A stretch of DNA of 64,000 bases, taken from Chitinophagaceae bacterium. Lineage in GTDB: Bacteria > Bacteroidota > Bacteroidia > Chitinophagales > Chitinophagaceae. The position numbers and the translations under genes were made by a program. Positions within the stretch are counted from its first letter, which is position 1; each line of letters begins with the position of its first letter. The DNA lies in contig JADJVB010000013.1 of NCBI GenBank assembly GCA_016710745.1, positions 516,001-580,000 of the forward strand. The letters run 5' to 3'. This document shows positions 23,669 through 33,307 of the stretch, piece after piece. The notes under the pieces were generated by a model that searched no databases, was not told where the DNA came from, and saw nothing but the letters and a program-made list of their open reading frames with translations.

Positions 23669-26389
23669 ATGAAGGTCTTAAAAAAAATTATAAAAGTATT
23701 TTTAATAATTGTTGTTCTGTTGATCGGGTTGCTTTTTGCTACACCTTACCTCTTCAAAGGAAAAATTGTTAAGCTGGTAAAAGCCGAGATCAATAAAAAT
23801 ATTGATGCTAAAGTTGATTTTAGAGATGTGGATATTTCCTTTTTCCGGCATTTTCCAAAAGTTAGTATTGGGTTAACCGATTTACAGGTAACCGGTAACG
23901 CCTATTTTGCAGAGGATACGCTGCTGTATGCCAAAAGACTGGATGCAACGGTTGATATCATGAGTTTTATCCGGGGCAGTAATATGAATATGTACAGCCT
24001 TTTTCTGGAGTCGCCCAGAATTAATGCCTTAGTTACAAAGGAAGGATTTGCCAATTGGGATATCATGAAGGAAAAGGCGGCAACAGATACAGCATCAGCC
24101 GGTAAGTCATTTAACCTGCAACTTCAGAGATATGCCATCGAAAATGGCTATGTAAATTACGACGACAGGGAAGCTGATATGAGCGCTGTGGTTAAAAACC
24201 TGAATCATTCCGGCAGCGGCGATTTTACATCAGATCTGTTTACCCTGAAGACAAGTACCACCGCGGATGAAGTAACATATACCTATGGTGCCATTCCGTT
24301 TTTATATAAAGTGAAGACCCGGGTGGATACGGATATTAAAGTCGACAATAAAAAAAACCTGTACAGTTTTGATGCGATGGATATTTTGTTGAATGAATTG
24401 AAGATCAATGGTAACGGCAATGTTCAAAGCCAGGGCGGTGCTTATGGTATGGATATCAATTTCAAATCTGCTGCTGCCGATTTTAAAAATATTCTATCGT
24501 TGATACCGGCGGTTTACAAAACGGATTTTGATAAAGTAACGGCAAATGGCAAGGCCAATTTTGAAGGATTTATAAAAGGCGTGTACAGCGATTCTACTTT
24601 GCCGGGTTATCATGTTGCCATGGATGTGAAAGATGGGTCATTTAAATATACCGATCTGCCAAAAGCCATCCAGCAAATTAATTTTAAAGCGGTTATAGAT
24701 AATCCCGATGGAGAAACAGATCATACCCTGGTGGATATAACCAACGGACATCTGGAAATAGACAGGGAGCCTTTCGATTTCAGATTATTGGTGAAGAATC
24801 CGGTCAGCAATATGTTCATTGACGCGGCGGCCAAGGGTAAATTAAATTTGTCGGAGGTTGCTAATTATATAAAACTCGAAAATGGTACCAGCATTTCGGG
24901 GTTGATGAATGCCGACGTAGCCCTCAAAGGCAATGTTAAGGAGATTGAAAACCAGCAGTATAATAATTTTTATGCAGCGGGTATCATCGACGTAAATAAA
25001 TTCAACTATACCTCTCCTGATTACCCGACCGGCGTAAAAATACATACGGTGCATGCCAATTTTACACCCACAAAGATCGATCTGTCCAACCTGAGCGGCC
25101 AATACATGAATTCGAATTTTAATGGCGGCGGGCAGATAAATAATTTACTTAGTTACCTGTTGAGTGGAAAGCCATTGAGCGCCAACCTTACCGTAAATGC
25201 CGATAAAGTAAATCTGAATGACTGGATGGGCGTGTCGGCAGATACCGCCACAAATGCCACGCCGGTAAATGCTTCGGCTCCATTTGTAGTGCCGGCGAAT
25301 TTAGATATTACCCTGAATACAAAGGTTGACCGGTTGCTTTATGATAAACTGGATATTCAGAATTTGGCAGGAACAGTTAAAGTGGAAGAGGAGACCATTA
25401 AACTGAAAGATATCAACGGAAATGCCATGGACGGAACAATACAAATCAACGGATCGTATAGTACCAAAGAAAGCAAGACGAAGCCGGCCATTGCGATGAG
25501 TTATGATGTAGAGAAAGTAGATATTCAAAAAACATTTTACGCTTTTAACACAGCGCAAAAATTGATGCCCATTGGTAAATTCCTGGCAGGGAGATTAACT
25601 TCTGTTTTATCGGCCAACGGTAAACTGGGTGATAATATGAGCATTGATATGGGGACCCTTTCGGGTAACGGAAATTTATTTTTAATAGAAGGTTTCTTAA
25701 GCAAATTTGCGCCTTTGGATAAAATTGCATCTACTTTAAATGTAAAAGAGTTGCAGCAAATATCTTTGAAAGATGTAAAAACTTTTTTTGAATTTTCGAA
25801 CGGTAAGTTGTTGATCAAACCATTCACCGTTAAAGTTAAAGATATAGAGATGGAGATTGGTGGCCTGCAGGGTATCGGCTTCGATGAAGGCATTAATTAT
25901 GCCATCAACCTGAAATTACCCAGGGCCTTGATGGGTAACCAGGGAAATCAGTTTGTTGATAACCTGGCGGCTGCTGTTAATGCAAAAGGGATTCCCTTTA
26001 AAATTGGAGAAACCGTAAATCTGAAACTGGCCATGGGGGGCACCATAAAAAGTCCCACATTAAAAGTTGATCTGAAACAAAGCGGCGAAACCCTGGCCGA
26101 ACAGATGCAGCAGCAGGTAAAGGATTTTGCGCAGGCAAAGATCGACAGTGCCAAAAACGCGGCTAAAGACACATTGAATTCAATTAAAAAGCAATTAAGC
26201 GACGCCGCCAAAGAAGAGTTGCGTAAAAAATTGTTTGGTGGAAAAGACACTGCGGTAGTATCGCAGGACAGTACGCCGGTGAAAACCACCGGGGAAAAAA
26301 CAAAAGAATCGGTAAAAGGTTTGCTGGATAATTTATTGAAGAAAAAGCCAAAGGAGACCATTCCAAAGGATACGGCGAATAAGCAGTAA
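23669..26389 (+). CDS. AsmA-like inner-membrane/periplasmic protein
   Basis: A 906-residue protein with an N-terminal membrane anchor (KVFLIIVVLLIGLLFATPYLF) followed by the AsmA N-domain pattern (VKLVKAEINKNIDAKVDFRD, DVDISFFRHFPKVSIGLTDL). There follows a very long stretch of repeating beta strands, and the C-terminal AsmA-like region around 680-790 (GNLFLIEGFLSKFAPLDKIA, INLKLPRALMG). The last 100 residues are Lys/Asp/Thr-rich with helix-forming stretches and are probably disordered. AsmA/TAM-like proteins form bridge-like structures between the membranes and are linked to lipid transport. Its start has a good AAGAAGTGAAG ribosome site. Confidence 0.85.
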   Translation: MKVLKKIIKVFLIIVVLLIGLLFATPYLFKGKIVKLVKAEINKNIDAKVDFRDVDISFFRHFPKVSIGLTDLQVTGNAYFAEDTLLYAKRLDATVDIMSFIRGSNMNMYSLFLESPRINALVTKEGFANWDIMKEKAATDTASAGKSFNLQLQRYAIENGYVNYDDREADMSAVVKNLNHSGSGDFTSDLFTLKTSTTADEVTYTYGAIPFLYKVKTRVDTDIKVDNKKNLYSFDAMDILLNELKINGNGNVQSQGGAYGMDINFKSAAADFKNILSLIPAVYKTDFDKVTANGKANFEGFIKGVYSDSTLPGYHVAMDVKDGSFKYTDLPKAIQQINFKAVIDNPDGETDHTLVDITNGHLEIDREPFDFRLLVKNPVSNMFIDAAAKGKLNLSEVANYIKLENGTSISGLMNADVALKGNVKEIENQQYNNFYAAGIIDVNKFNYTSPDYPTGVKIHTVHANFTPTKIDLSNLSGQYMNSNFNGGGQINNLLSYLLSGKPLSANLTVNADKVNLNDWMGVSADTATNATPVNASAPFVVPANLDITLNTKVDRLLYDKLDIQNLAGTVKVEEETIKLKDINGNAMDGTIQINGSYSTKESKTKPAIAMSYDVEKVDIQKTFYAFNTAQKLMPIGKFLAGRLTSVLSANGKLGDNMSIDMGTLSGNGNLFLIEGFLSKFAPLDKIASTLNVKELQQISLKDVKTFFEFSNGKLLIKPFTVKVKDIEMEIGGLQGIGFDEGINYAINLKLPRALMGNQGNQFVDNLAAAVNAKGIPFKIGETVNLKLAMGGTIKSPTLKVDLKQSGETLAEQMQQQVKDFAQAKIDSAKNAAKDTLNSIKKQLSDAAKEELRKKLFGGKDTAVVSQDSTPVKTTGEKTKESVKGLLDNLLKKKPKETIPKDTANKQ

Positions 26390-26430
26390 TTGTTTTGAAT
26401 GGAAATATCTCTGGTTATTCAAAAAAGAGA

Positions 26431-27501
26431 TCACTCCACAACCTTTTGAATATAATTGGAATTCATGATACCCAGTGCGCCCATATATTTCAATTGAAAA
26501 CTGACCAGGTCGCCCACTTTGTATTTCCCGCTGTTGCGGCCCAAATCGAGAACCAGCATATCTGAGCTGGCTTCAATTATTTTCACAGCGTCATCATCGG
26601 GTATTAAAAACTGCGGATTGCATTCCAATAAACCAATATCAATAATGGCGCGGTGTGAGGTCTTGCCAATATCAGCTATATCAAATTCGGTTTTTATACC
26701 GGAAGGGTTTTCCATTTGTTCCCCGGTTGGTGTCATGGGTTTTTCAATCAATTCAATGATCTCTGTGAACAGCTGAAATATATCCGAACGCATACCTTTA
26801 ATAATACCATCGGTAAAAATATCTTTACCAAAATACAGCGCTTCGCCAATGCGGAAATGATTGATAGATTTTGGTATCTGGTGTTTGATGAGCATGGGTA
26901 TGGCCACCGTAGTGCCACCCGAAACCCATGGAATTTTATGATTGAATTTCACTTCAATCAGCTGTTTATACAACGCAAGCTGTATCATTTTGTCGGGCGA
27001 GGGCATTATGCCGTTAAGACAATTTAAATTGGTACCGATTCCTACAATATTAATATTTGGCAGCTCGAATACTCTTCCGTAAAAATCAAGCAGATCTTCT
27101 CCCATCACACCCTCACGCAGATCGCCCATTTCAACCATGATGATGATCTTGTGTGTTTTATTTTGACGTACAGACTCCTCGCTCAATAATTTAATGACCG
27201 AGAGGTCGGTATTAAAACTCACATCAGCATATTTGATCAGTTTGGGTATACTTCGTTTTGGGGGAGGCTTAATATATACGGTTTGTATATTTCCGGATAA
27301 TTCCTTGATCGCTTTTAAATTGCTGATCCGGGTATCATGCATTTCTGCAATCCCAAGGTTTATCAATTCCTGCAGAAACAGTTTATTGCCGCATAGCAGT
27401 TTGGTAACTACACCCCACTCGGTATTATTTTTCTTAAACAGGTTGCTTAAAAAATTGTAATTATGCTTTAACCTGTTCTTATATAATTTTAAAAAGGCCA
27501 T
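26431..27501 (-). CDS. Fold-type III PLP-dependent amino acid racemase (ornithine racemase/YhfX-like)
   Basis: A 356-residue alanine-racemase-fold protein. The PLP lysine is K34 in WGVVTKLLCGN. The barrel motifs IIIMVEMGDLREGV, NIVGIGTNLNCLNG, HKIPWVSGGTTVAIPML and NHFRIGEALYFGKD match the ornithine racemase/YhfX group instead of Alr. The C-terminal beta domain includes IIDIGLLECNP and LDLGRNSGKYKVGDLVSFQL. It should racemise an amino acid, but the substrate cannot be read from sequence. It lies 9 bases after the restored end of alr and ends the operon of GNAT, M20, alr and this gene. Confidence 0.84.
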   Translation of the reverse strand: MAFLKLYKNRLKHNYNFLSNLFKKNNTEWGVVTKLLCGNKLFLQELINLGIAEMHDTRISNLKAIKELSGNIQTVYIKPPPKRSIPKLIKYADVSFNTDLSVIKLLSEESVRQNKTHKIIIMVEMGDLREGVMGEDLLDFYGRVFELPNINIVGIGTNLNCLNGIMPSPDKMIQLALYKQLIEVKFNHKIPWVSGGTTVAIPMLIKHQIPKSINHFRIGEALYFGKDIFTDGIIKGMRSDIFQLFTEIIELIEKPMTPTGEQMENPSGIKTEFDIADIGKTSHRAIIDIGLLECNPQFLIPDDDAVKIIEASSDMLVLDLGRNSGKYKVGDLVSFQLKYMGALGIMNSNYIQKVVE

Positions 27502-27610
27502 TTTTACTATTTAGTCAACAATTTTTCTCGGAATATCCTTTGGTAAACGGGTAAGCATTTCATAATTGAGCTGGTTACTCATTTCGCTGAAAGAAAAAAC
27601 ACTCACTGTT

Positions 27611-28663
27611 TTATTCTTTTTGAGTGCCGATCAATATGACCTCATCTCCTTTTTCAACAGCATCGATATGCGAAATGTCAACGGTGATCGCATTCATGTT
27701 TACAATGCCGATCACTGTCGCTTCAGCACCATGTATCAATACCTTGCCGGTGTTGCTGAGGTTACGGCTGTAACCGTGCGCATAACCAATGGGGATAACG
27801 GCTATGGTCATATGCTGGTGGGCGAGGTACGCGGTGCCATAGCCAATGAACTCTCCCTTTTTTACTTTTTTTATACTCATTACTTTGCTTTTCCAGGTAA
27901 TGATACGTTTGATGTATTTATTCGTTCTTTCCCTGTCGCCCGAATACCTGATCAATGTTTCGGCATTGGGCCAGAACCCGTATTGCATGATACCCACCCG
28001 AACCATGTTTGAAATCGTTTGTGGGTAATTGATAACTGCGGCTGAACAGGCCATATGTTGATAGGTTGGTTTCAGTCCGGTTCGGCTAACGATCAACATC
28101 GATTTGTAAAAATTTCCGATCTGTTGTGCTACCCTGAAATTATTGGCCATGCTTTCGGCTCCGGCAAAATGTGTGCAGGCACCCCGCAGGTCAAATAATC
28201 CAGCCTGTTTGTTTATCAAATCGCCGGCGGCGATAATTCCCTGTTCATCAAAGCCGGTGCGGTTCATACCGGTTTCCAGTTCAATATGGATCTTTGCTTT
28301 TGTCTTCAATTTATTTGCATACATCAGGGCTGTTTCCAGGCGTTTCAGATCAAATACACAAAACTCAATTCCTTCCCGTATGGCCCATTCAATGGCTTCG
28401 TTCTCTACATATCCCATAATGTAAATGTCCGGACGATTTTCTATACTGTTCACGATCTGGTATGCTTCGTCGGCCGAATACACCGCAAAATAATTAACGC
28501 CACAATCCATCGAAAGTTTTACAAATTTTTCAGTGCCATGCCCATATGCATTTCCCTTTACCACACTGCAATATGTTGTGTTGGGTCCAATCCTTTGCCT
28601 TAGAAATTTAAGATTGGTTTCCAAAGCCGATTTACTGATTTCTATTACGGATGATTCAAACAT
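27611..28663 (-). CDS. alr: Alanine racemase, C-terminus cut by a single-base frameshift
   Basis: Alr makes D-alanine for peptidoglycan. The protein shows the PLP lysine K36 in SVVKGNAYGHG, IHIELETGMNRTGF, VRVGIMQYGFWPN, the catalytic-tyrosine region GEFIGYGTAYLA, and PIGYAHGYSRNLSN. As read it stops at 350 residues (IGTQKE), short by the final strand. Removing one A from an A5 tract (plus-strand T5, 27617-27621) continues the frame as NKTVSVFSFSEMSNQLNYEM and on to KDIPRKIVD, with a stop at 27511. That gives about 383 residues, the usual length. The start codon overlaps the M20 stop codon (TAATG), so translation is coupled. Some usual Alr residues vary (MNA for MDQ near the C-terminus). Confidence 0.88.
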   Translation of the reverse strand: MFESSVIEISKSALETNLKFLRQRIGPNTTYCSVVKGNAYGHGTEKFVKLSMDCGVNYFAVYSADEAYQIVNSIENRPDIYIMGYVENEAIEWAIREGIEFCVFDLKRLETALMYANKLKTKAKIHIELETGMNRTGFDEQGIIAAGDLINKQAGLFDLRGACTHFAGAESMANNFRVAQQIGNFYKSMLIVSRTGLKPTYQHMACSAAVINYPQTISNMVRVGIMQYGFWPNAETLIRYSGDRERTNKYIKRIITWKSKVMSIKKVKKGEFIGYGTAYLAHQHMTIAVIPIGYAHGYSRNLSNTGKVLIHGAEATVIGIVNMNAITVDISHIDAVEKGDEVILIGTQKE

Positions 28664-29811
28664 TATGCGGGTAATATATTTTTGGTGATTGAATGAAAGA
28701 TCTGAATGCCCGTTGCCGTGATATCATCGGGGAAGTCGTAATCAGGATTATGCAGCGCCGGATGACCTGTACCTGCTCCGAGGCCAAACATACAGCCTTT
28801 GAACTGCGAGGTGAAATAACCAAAATCTTCGGCCCATTTAAAAGGAACAATTTTTTCTTCCAATATAAAACCGTTTTGTTGCGCCGATGCTCTTACCACG
28901 TCATTTGCCTCTTTATTATTATCGTTGGCGTAAAAGGTTTGGGTAAACGCATGCGCAAGCTGCAATCCCGATCCTGCAGCAATCTCTGTTGATCTATTTA
29001 TTAAAGCGGTTTCCAGGTTTCTTAATTTATCATTATCCCAGCAGCGCAAAGTGTAATGCAGTTCAGCATCACCGGCGGATACGCCATAAGCGGCAGTGCC
29101 CATATTGATATGAACAGGCGTTACCAATTGAAAGTTTGCCTCTTCAGGATGATTGTTGTTCAATTGATCTGCAAAAGCAATGATCTCACTGATGGCAGAG
29201 GCGGGATTAATACCAAATTCCGGTTCAGCAGCATGGGCTGTTTTACCTTTTAGTTTGATGATGATGCTGTTAACGGCTGCCGAAAATAAACCATCCCGTA
29301 CAACGATATGCCCGGCTTCAAAACCCGGTAGATTGTGTAAGGCGAAAACAAAATCAGGATTAATATAGAATTTTTTATCAGCTACAACTTTTGCGGCACC
29401 TTCACCCGTTTCTTCTGCGGGTTGAAATAATAAGTATACTTTTCCGCTGGCCGGTTTTTCAGCAGCCAGTTTTTCGGCCAAACCGCAAAGAATGGTTGTA
29501 TGTCCGTCGTGTCCACAGGTATGCGATACGCCATCAACAACCGAACGGTGTGGGAAGTCGTTTATTTCGTAAATAGGCAACGCATCCAATTCAGACCTGA
29601 AAAGCAAGGTTGGGCCCGGTTTACAAGAATCAAACAAAACCAGTATGCCGTGTCCGCCGATGCCGGTCATGATCTCATCGGGGTTCAGTTTTTTTAAAAA
29701 GCCCGTAATATAGGCGGCTGTATTTTCTTCGTAACCCGAAAGCTCGGGGTTGGCATGCAACAGTTGCCGCAGGTGTATAAGATGTTGAGCTGTAGGTTCC
29801 ATATTGATCAT
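28663..29811 (-). CDS. M20 family amidohydrolase/peptidase
   Basis: A 382-residue M20D-type metallohydrolase. Motifs are RSELDALPIYE (metal Asp region), VSHTCGHDGHTTILCG, LFQPAEETGEGA (metal and base glutamates), FALHNLPG, the dimerisation lid starting AAVNSIIIKLKGKTAHAAEP, and the C-terminal FKWAEDFGYF. Family members deacylate N-acyl amino acids or split amide-linked amino acids. It is translationally coupled at both ends: its start overlaps the stop of the GNAT gene and its stop overlaps the alr start. That context suggests a role in releasing amino acids for the downstream racemases, which is inference. Confidence 0.88.
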   Translation of the reverse strand: MINMEPTAQHLIHLRQLLHANPELSGYEENTAAYITGFLKKLNPDEIMTGIGGHGILVLFDSCKPGPTLLFRSELDALPIYEINDFPHRSVVDGVSHTCGHDGHTTILCGLAEKLAAEKPASGKVYLLFQPAEETGEGAAKVVADKKFYINPDFVFALHNLPGFEAGHIVVRDGLFSAAVNSIIIKLKGKTAHAAEPEFGINPASAISEIIAFADQLNNNHPEEANFQLVTPVHINMGTAAYGVSAGDAELHYTLRCWDNDKLRNLETALINRSTEIAAGSGLQLAHAFTQTFYANDNNKEANDVVRASAQQNGFILEEKIVPFKWAEDFGYFTSQFKGCMFGLGAGTGHPALHNPDYDFPDDITATGIQIFHSITKNILPA

Positions 29812-30242
29812 CGTTGCAAACGCATTTCTAAATATTTATTGGTGAATCCTAATTTCTCATATAAAAATTTGGCCGGGTTATCGGGTTCTACGTGCAGGGC
29901 AATACTGCCCGTTGCCCTGTCCATGGTTTTTTGCATCAGGCTTTTACCTAATCCTTTTCCCCGCTGCGCTTGATCAACTGCGATGTACACCAGGATGTTC
30001 TCCGGAATGTAACCGCTCATGCCGGTTTCGTTTACAATCACTGCACCGAAGATATTTTCATCTTCGTGCGCTACTACAACAAACCCGCCCCGTTCAGGAT
30101 TAAAAACATAATCAAGGCATTTTAAAATCAACTCTTTTTTATCACCAAACTGATCGAGGTGCTGAAATAAAAAGGATGCGATGGCCTCGTTGGTTAACAA
30201 TTCGTGTTTACCGGTACGTTGATCTATAATCGTAATGTCCAT
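29808..30242 (-). CDS. GNAT family N-acetyltransferase
   Basis: A 144-residue protein with the GNAT core: strand FVVVAHEDENIFGAVIV, then ILVYIAVDQAQRGKGLGKSL (the acetyl-CoA pyrophosphate loop Q-x-x-G-x-G), and ALHVEPDNPAKFLYEKLGF at the C-terminus. It probably acetylates a small molecule or amine using acetyl-CoA. It is the first gene of the four-gene operon with M20, alr and the second racemase; pairing an acetyltransferase with a deacylase suggests N-acetyl amino acids, which is inference. Confidence 0.85.
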   Translation of the reverse strand: MDITIIDQRTGKHELLTNEAIASFLFQHLDQFGDKKELILKCLDYVFNPERGGFVVVAHEDENIFGAVIVNETGMSGYIPENILVYIAVDQAQRGKGLGKSLMQKTMDRATGSIALHVEPDNPAKFLYEKLGFTNKYLEMRLQR

Positions 30243-30494
30243 TGGTTATTTTGTAACGTTTAAGTGATTTAAAAAAAGAAATTTTCCTGAACAAATGAAT
30301 TCTTAAAATATACAGATGCAATTTCTGAGAGAAGCAAATCAGGTTTGGGATGCGGTAAAGTTACGAAAAACTATTCCCCGAAGAGTTTAATTGACGTTAA
30401 AATCAATGCTAAGTAAATTTTATTCCGCTGATAACCTGTGCTGTAAAGGGTTTTGGGAGACATTAATTCTTCTGTAGAGCGAGCCAGGTACATT
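30243..30494. other. Intergenic region with no gene recognised
   Basis: The roughly 250 bases between the GNAT operon and the D-hydroxyproline dehydrogenase gene hold no open frame I can support. A weak minus-strand TAACTTTA near 30356 resembles a -7 box for the GNAT operon. Confidence 0.4.
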
Positions 30495-31739
30495 TCATTT
30501 AAATCTTTCGCAATTAAAAGCATCAACTGCCATACTGAGTTGATGTTGATCGATCATTTGCTGTACCAGTTTTCCCGTTCCGGTTGCCAGCGAAAGACCC
30601 AACATGGCGTGGCCACCGGCGATGATGAGGTTAACGTATGTTGAGTGACGGCCGATGTAGGGCAATCCATCCGGACTTAAAGGGCGAAGTCCGCTCCAGG
30701 CTTTTGTCGCATCTGTAAAAGGCAAATCAAGATCGGGATAATATTTTCTTACAGATTCAACTATTGCTTTTACTCTTTTAGGCATAACGGGCGAGCCGGG
30801 CGTATTGATTTCCATGGTACCTGCCAATCGCAGATCATTGCCGATTGGTGTAGTAACAACCCGATGATCGACCAGGATAGCCGGGTATTGCAATTGAGGC
30901 TGATAATTTTCGTAGGTAATGCTATATCCTTTACCCGCCTGCATCAAAATTTTTATCCCGAGTTTTTTGGACAATTCAGGAAGCCAGGCGCCATTTGCCA
31001 GGATAAATTCATCGGCCGTAATTTTTTCATGTGCCGTAACAACTGCAGAAATTTTATTGCCCGATTTTTCAAAACCGCTTATGGCTGTGTTTGAAATTAT
31101 TTTAACGCCTTTAGTCACCAGATAATGACTTAACGTAGTTGTAAACAATCCCGGATGCAGGTGTGCATCATCTTTGTATAATACGCCTCCTCTTACATTG
31201 ATCGTTGTTGCTGATTCGAGCTCCTGAACCTGTTGTTCGGATAGTATATCTGATCGCATGCCCATTTGTTCAGCCAGTTTGGCTAAAGCCTGTTCGTGCT
31301 TTTCACTTTCTTTGGTTTTATAAACAATGAGAATACCTTTTTCTTTCATGAAGAAATTATTGCCCAGCTCGTTTTTCATTTCTTCAAACAGCTCACGGCT
31401 TAATGTTAAGAGCCGGTGCAGGTGTGGAATGTTTTGCTGCATGGTTTTTTCATTTGAATGGCGCCAGAAAGCAAATCCCCAGCGCAGCAAGTCCATATCC
31501 AAACGCGGTTTGATATAAAACGGACTTGATGAATTCAACATCCAGCGCATACCCTGCGCAATAATGCCCGGCGATGCCAGGGGAACAAAATGACTGGGTA
31601 CAATATGGCCGGCATTGCCGTATGAAGCGCCGTCGGTCATGGCGGTATTGTCAATAAGGATAACTTCGTGACCTTCTTTTTGAAGGTAATAGGCGCAGCT
31701 TAAACCAATGACGCCTCCACCAGCAATAACAATTTTCAT
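30495..31739 (-). CDS. FAD-dependent D-amino acid (D-hydroxyproline) dehydrogenase
   Basis: A 414-residue DadA-like flavoprotein. The N-terminus is a dinucleotide fold, VIAGGGVIGLSCAYYLQKEG followed by HEVILID. It also has GASYGNAGHIVPSHFVPLASPG, the FILANGAWLPELSKKLG strand, and the C-terminal FAD-binding WSGLRPLSPDGLPYIG and GHAMLGLSLATGTGKLV. Such enzymes oxidise D-amino acids to imino acids. It follows the hydroxyproline 2-epimerase gene after 9 bases, so its substrate is most likely cis-4-hydroxy-D-proline, giving 1-pyrroline-4-hydroxy-2-carboxylate. Specificity is inferred from context. Confidence 0.87.
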   Translation of the reverse strand: MKIVIAGGGVIGLSCAYYLQKEGHEVILIDNTAMTDGASYGNAGHIVPSHFVPLASPGIIAQGMRWMLNSSSPFYIKPRLDMDLLRWGFAFWRHSNEKTMQQNIPHLHRLLTLSRELFEEMKNELGNNFFMKEKGILIVYKTKESEKHEQALAKLAEQMGMRSDILSEQQVQELESATTINVRGGVLYKDDAHLHPGLFTTTLSHYLVTKGVKIISNTAISGFEKSGNKISAVVTAHEKITADEFILANGAWLPELSKKLGIKILMQAGKGYSITYENYQPQLQYPAILVDHRVVTTPIGNDLRLAGTMEINTPGSPVMPKRVKAIVESVRKYYPDLDLPFTDATKAWSGLRPLSPDGLPYIGRHSTYVNLIIAGGHAMLGLSLATGTGKLVQQMIDQHQLSMAVDAFNCERFK

Positions 31740-31748
31740 TTTTCTTTT

Positions 31749-32771
31749 TTAAATTACCTGAAACCCGTAAGCATAGGGATCATCTGTATCATCAATGGTA
31801 ATCGTATTTTGTCCGTAAATCCTTGCCCAGCCTTCAATGCTCGGGCGAATAGCCGGTTTGCCGGCAACCGTTAGTTCTTCTTCGATCCTGCCTGTGAATT
31901 TACTGCCAATAATACTTTCATGAATAAATTCTTCTCCTTTTTTCAACAGCCCTTTTGTATACCATTGCGCCATACGGGCGCTTGTGCCGGTTCCACAGGG
32001 GCTGCGATCGATGGCTTTGTCGCCATAAAAAACGGCATTGCGGGCTGTTGATGTTTTGTCGATCACCGCACCGGTCCATAAAATATGACTGCAACCTGTT
32101 ATCGTGTCATCTTCGGGATGAACAAACACATATTTATCGTTGATATTCTTTCGCAGGTCTCTTGATAAACTGATCAATTTGTTGGCGGTGTAATGTTCCA
32201 GTCCTTTAAAATTTTTCTGAACATCTACAATGGCATAAAAATTACCACCATACGAAACGTCAACTACCAGTTCGCCTAATTCAGGACAATTAACGGTTAA
32301 TTCTGCATCAGCTAAAAAGGATGGAACATTCGTGAGTTTTACAGATTTTACTTTTCCCTCTTTTTCTGTATAAGAAATATGCACAAGCCCGGCAGGCGCT
32401 TCCATTTTTACAATGCCGGCTGTCTTTGGACTTATCAATCCTTCTTCAATGGCCATGGTGATGGTACCGATGGTGCCATGACCGCACATAGGCAGGCAGC
32501 CACTGGTTTCAATAAATAATACAGCCACATCATTTTCCGGGTCATGTGGCGGGTATAAAATACTGCCGCTCATCATATCGTGGCCACGGGGTTCAAACAT
32601 CAGGCCTTTTCTTATCCAGTCATATTCCCGTAAAAAATGCTGACGTTTTTCACTCATGTTTTGGCCAACCAATTCCGGTCCGCCTGCTTTTACAAGGCGA
32701 ACGGGATTTCCGCAGGTATGGGCATCAATACAGATAAATGTTTTCTTCAAAGCGGTTTTTTTAATTTGCAA
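31749..32771 (-). CDS. 4-hydroxyproline 2-epimerase (proline racemase family)
   Basis: A 340-residue proline-racemase-family enzyme. Both catalytic cysteines are present: C96 in MCGHGTIG and C259 in DRSPCGTGTSARMAQ. This indicates an epimerase or racemase, because the hydroxyproline dehydratases of the family replace the first cysteine with threonine. The N-terminal IDAHTCGNPVRLV is also conserved. It interconverts trans-4-hydroxy-L-proline and cis-4-hydroxy-D-proline. The adjacent dehydrogenase, and the nearby deaminase and semialdehyde dehydrogenase genes, support hydroxyproline over proline as substrate. Confidence 0.9.
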   Translation of the reverse strand: MQIKKTALKKTFICIDAHTCGNPVRLVKAGGPELVGQNMSEKRQHFLREYDWIRKGLMFEPRGHDMMSGSILYPPHDPENDVAVLFIETSGCLPMCGHGTIGTITMAIEEGLISPKTAGIVKMEAPAGLVHISYTEKEGKVKSVKLTNVPSFLADAELTVNCPELGELVVDVSYGGNFYAIVDVQKNFKGLEHYTANKLISLSRDLRKNINDKYVFVHPEDDTITGCSHILWTGAVIDKTSTARNAVFYGDKAIDRSPCGTGTSARMAQWYTKGLLKKGEEFIHESIIGSKFTGRIEEELTVAGKPAIRPSIEGWARIYGQNTITIDDTDDPYAYGFQVI

Positions 32772-32826
32772 TGCAACTTAATTAAAACTTCGCTTGTTTA
32801 ACAGAAACTATGATAAAGTTGTTTTA

Positions 32827-32864
32827 AAAAAGGCCACAATCAATTAAATGGTAGTGGCCTTTTT
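32827..32864 (-). terminator. Terminator after the small lipoprotein gene
   Basis: AAAAAGGCCAC and GTGGCCTTTTT form an 11-base-pair stem around a 16-base loop. It lies just downstream of the gene at 32879 on the minus strand and could work in both directions. Confidence 0.8.
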
Positions 32865-32878
32865 CAGTTTAAGTGGAT

Positions 32879-33307
32879 CTATTTCTTCTTAATTTTAGTA
32901 GATTGCTTTAAAACCCTTGCTTGTGTTTGTTTACCGTAAACAGGGCAATAGTAATCAAGCGCATCCAAAACTTCAGCGGCGCTTAACCAATACTCGATTA
33001 CCGAACCGGTAAAGACGAATCTTCCCGAATAATTATACATATCCCTGGTACCCAGGTTACTGAAGTTACCATATAGGAGGTCGCCTTCATAGGGCTTGTT
33101 GACAGCATTGGTGCTAATTATGTTGTATCCATAATAGGTTTCAACAACCCAATAGTTACAATACGGATCGCTGTATACTACTTCGCCCGCTTCCTGGCTT
33201 AGCCAGTAATTTTCATTGTTTGTAACTACTATTTTCTCTTTAACACAGCTGCTAAAAAAAACAAGGGCTAGCAAAAACGTTGCGGAAAGGGTAAAAATTT
33301 TTTTCAT
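32879..33307 (-). CDS. Hypothetical small lipoprotein
   Basis: A 142-residue protein with a clear lipoprotein signal (MKKIFTLSATFLLALVFFSSC, lipobox cysteine at 21). The mature part is rich in Tyr, Asn and aromatic residues (YCNYWVVETYYGYNIIS) and has no family I recognise. A basic KIKKK tail ends it. It is flanked by a terminator and by a 260-base region divergent from the sterol-desaturase gene, so it is its own transcription unit and interrupts the hydroxyproline genes. Confidence 0.68.
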   Translation of the reverse strand: MKKIFTLSATFLLALVFFSSCVKEKIVVTNNENYWLSQEAGEVVYSDPYCNYWVVETYYGYNIISTNAVNKPYEGDLLYGNFSNLGTRDMYNYSGRFVFTGSVIEYWLSAAEVLDALDYYCPVYGKQTQARVLKQSTKIKKK

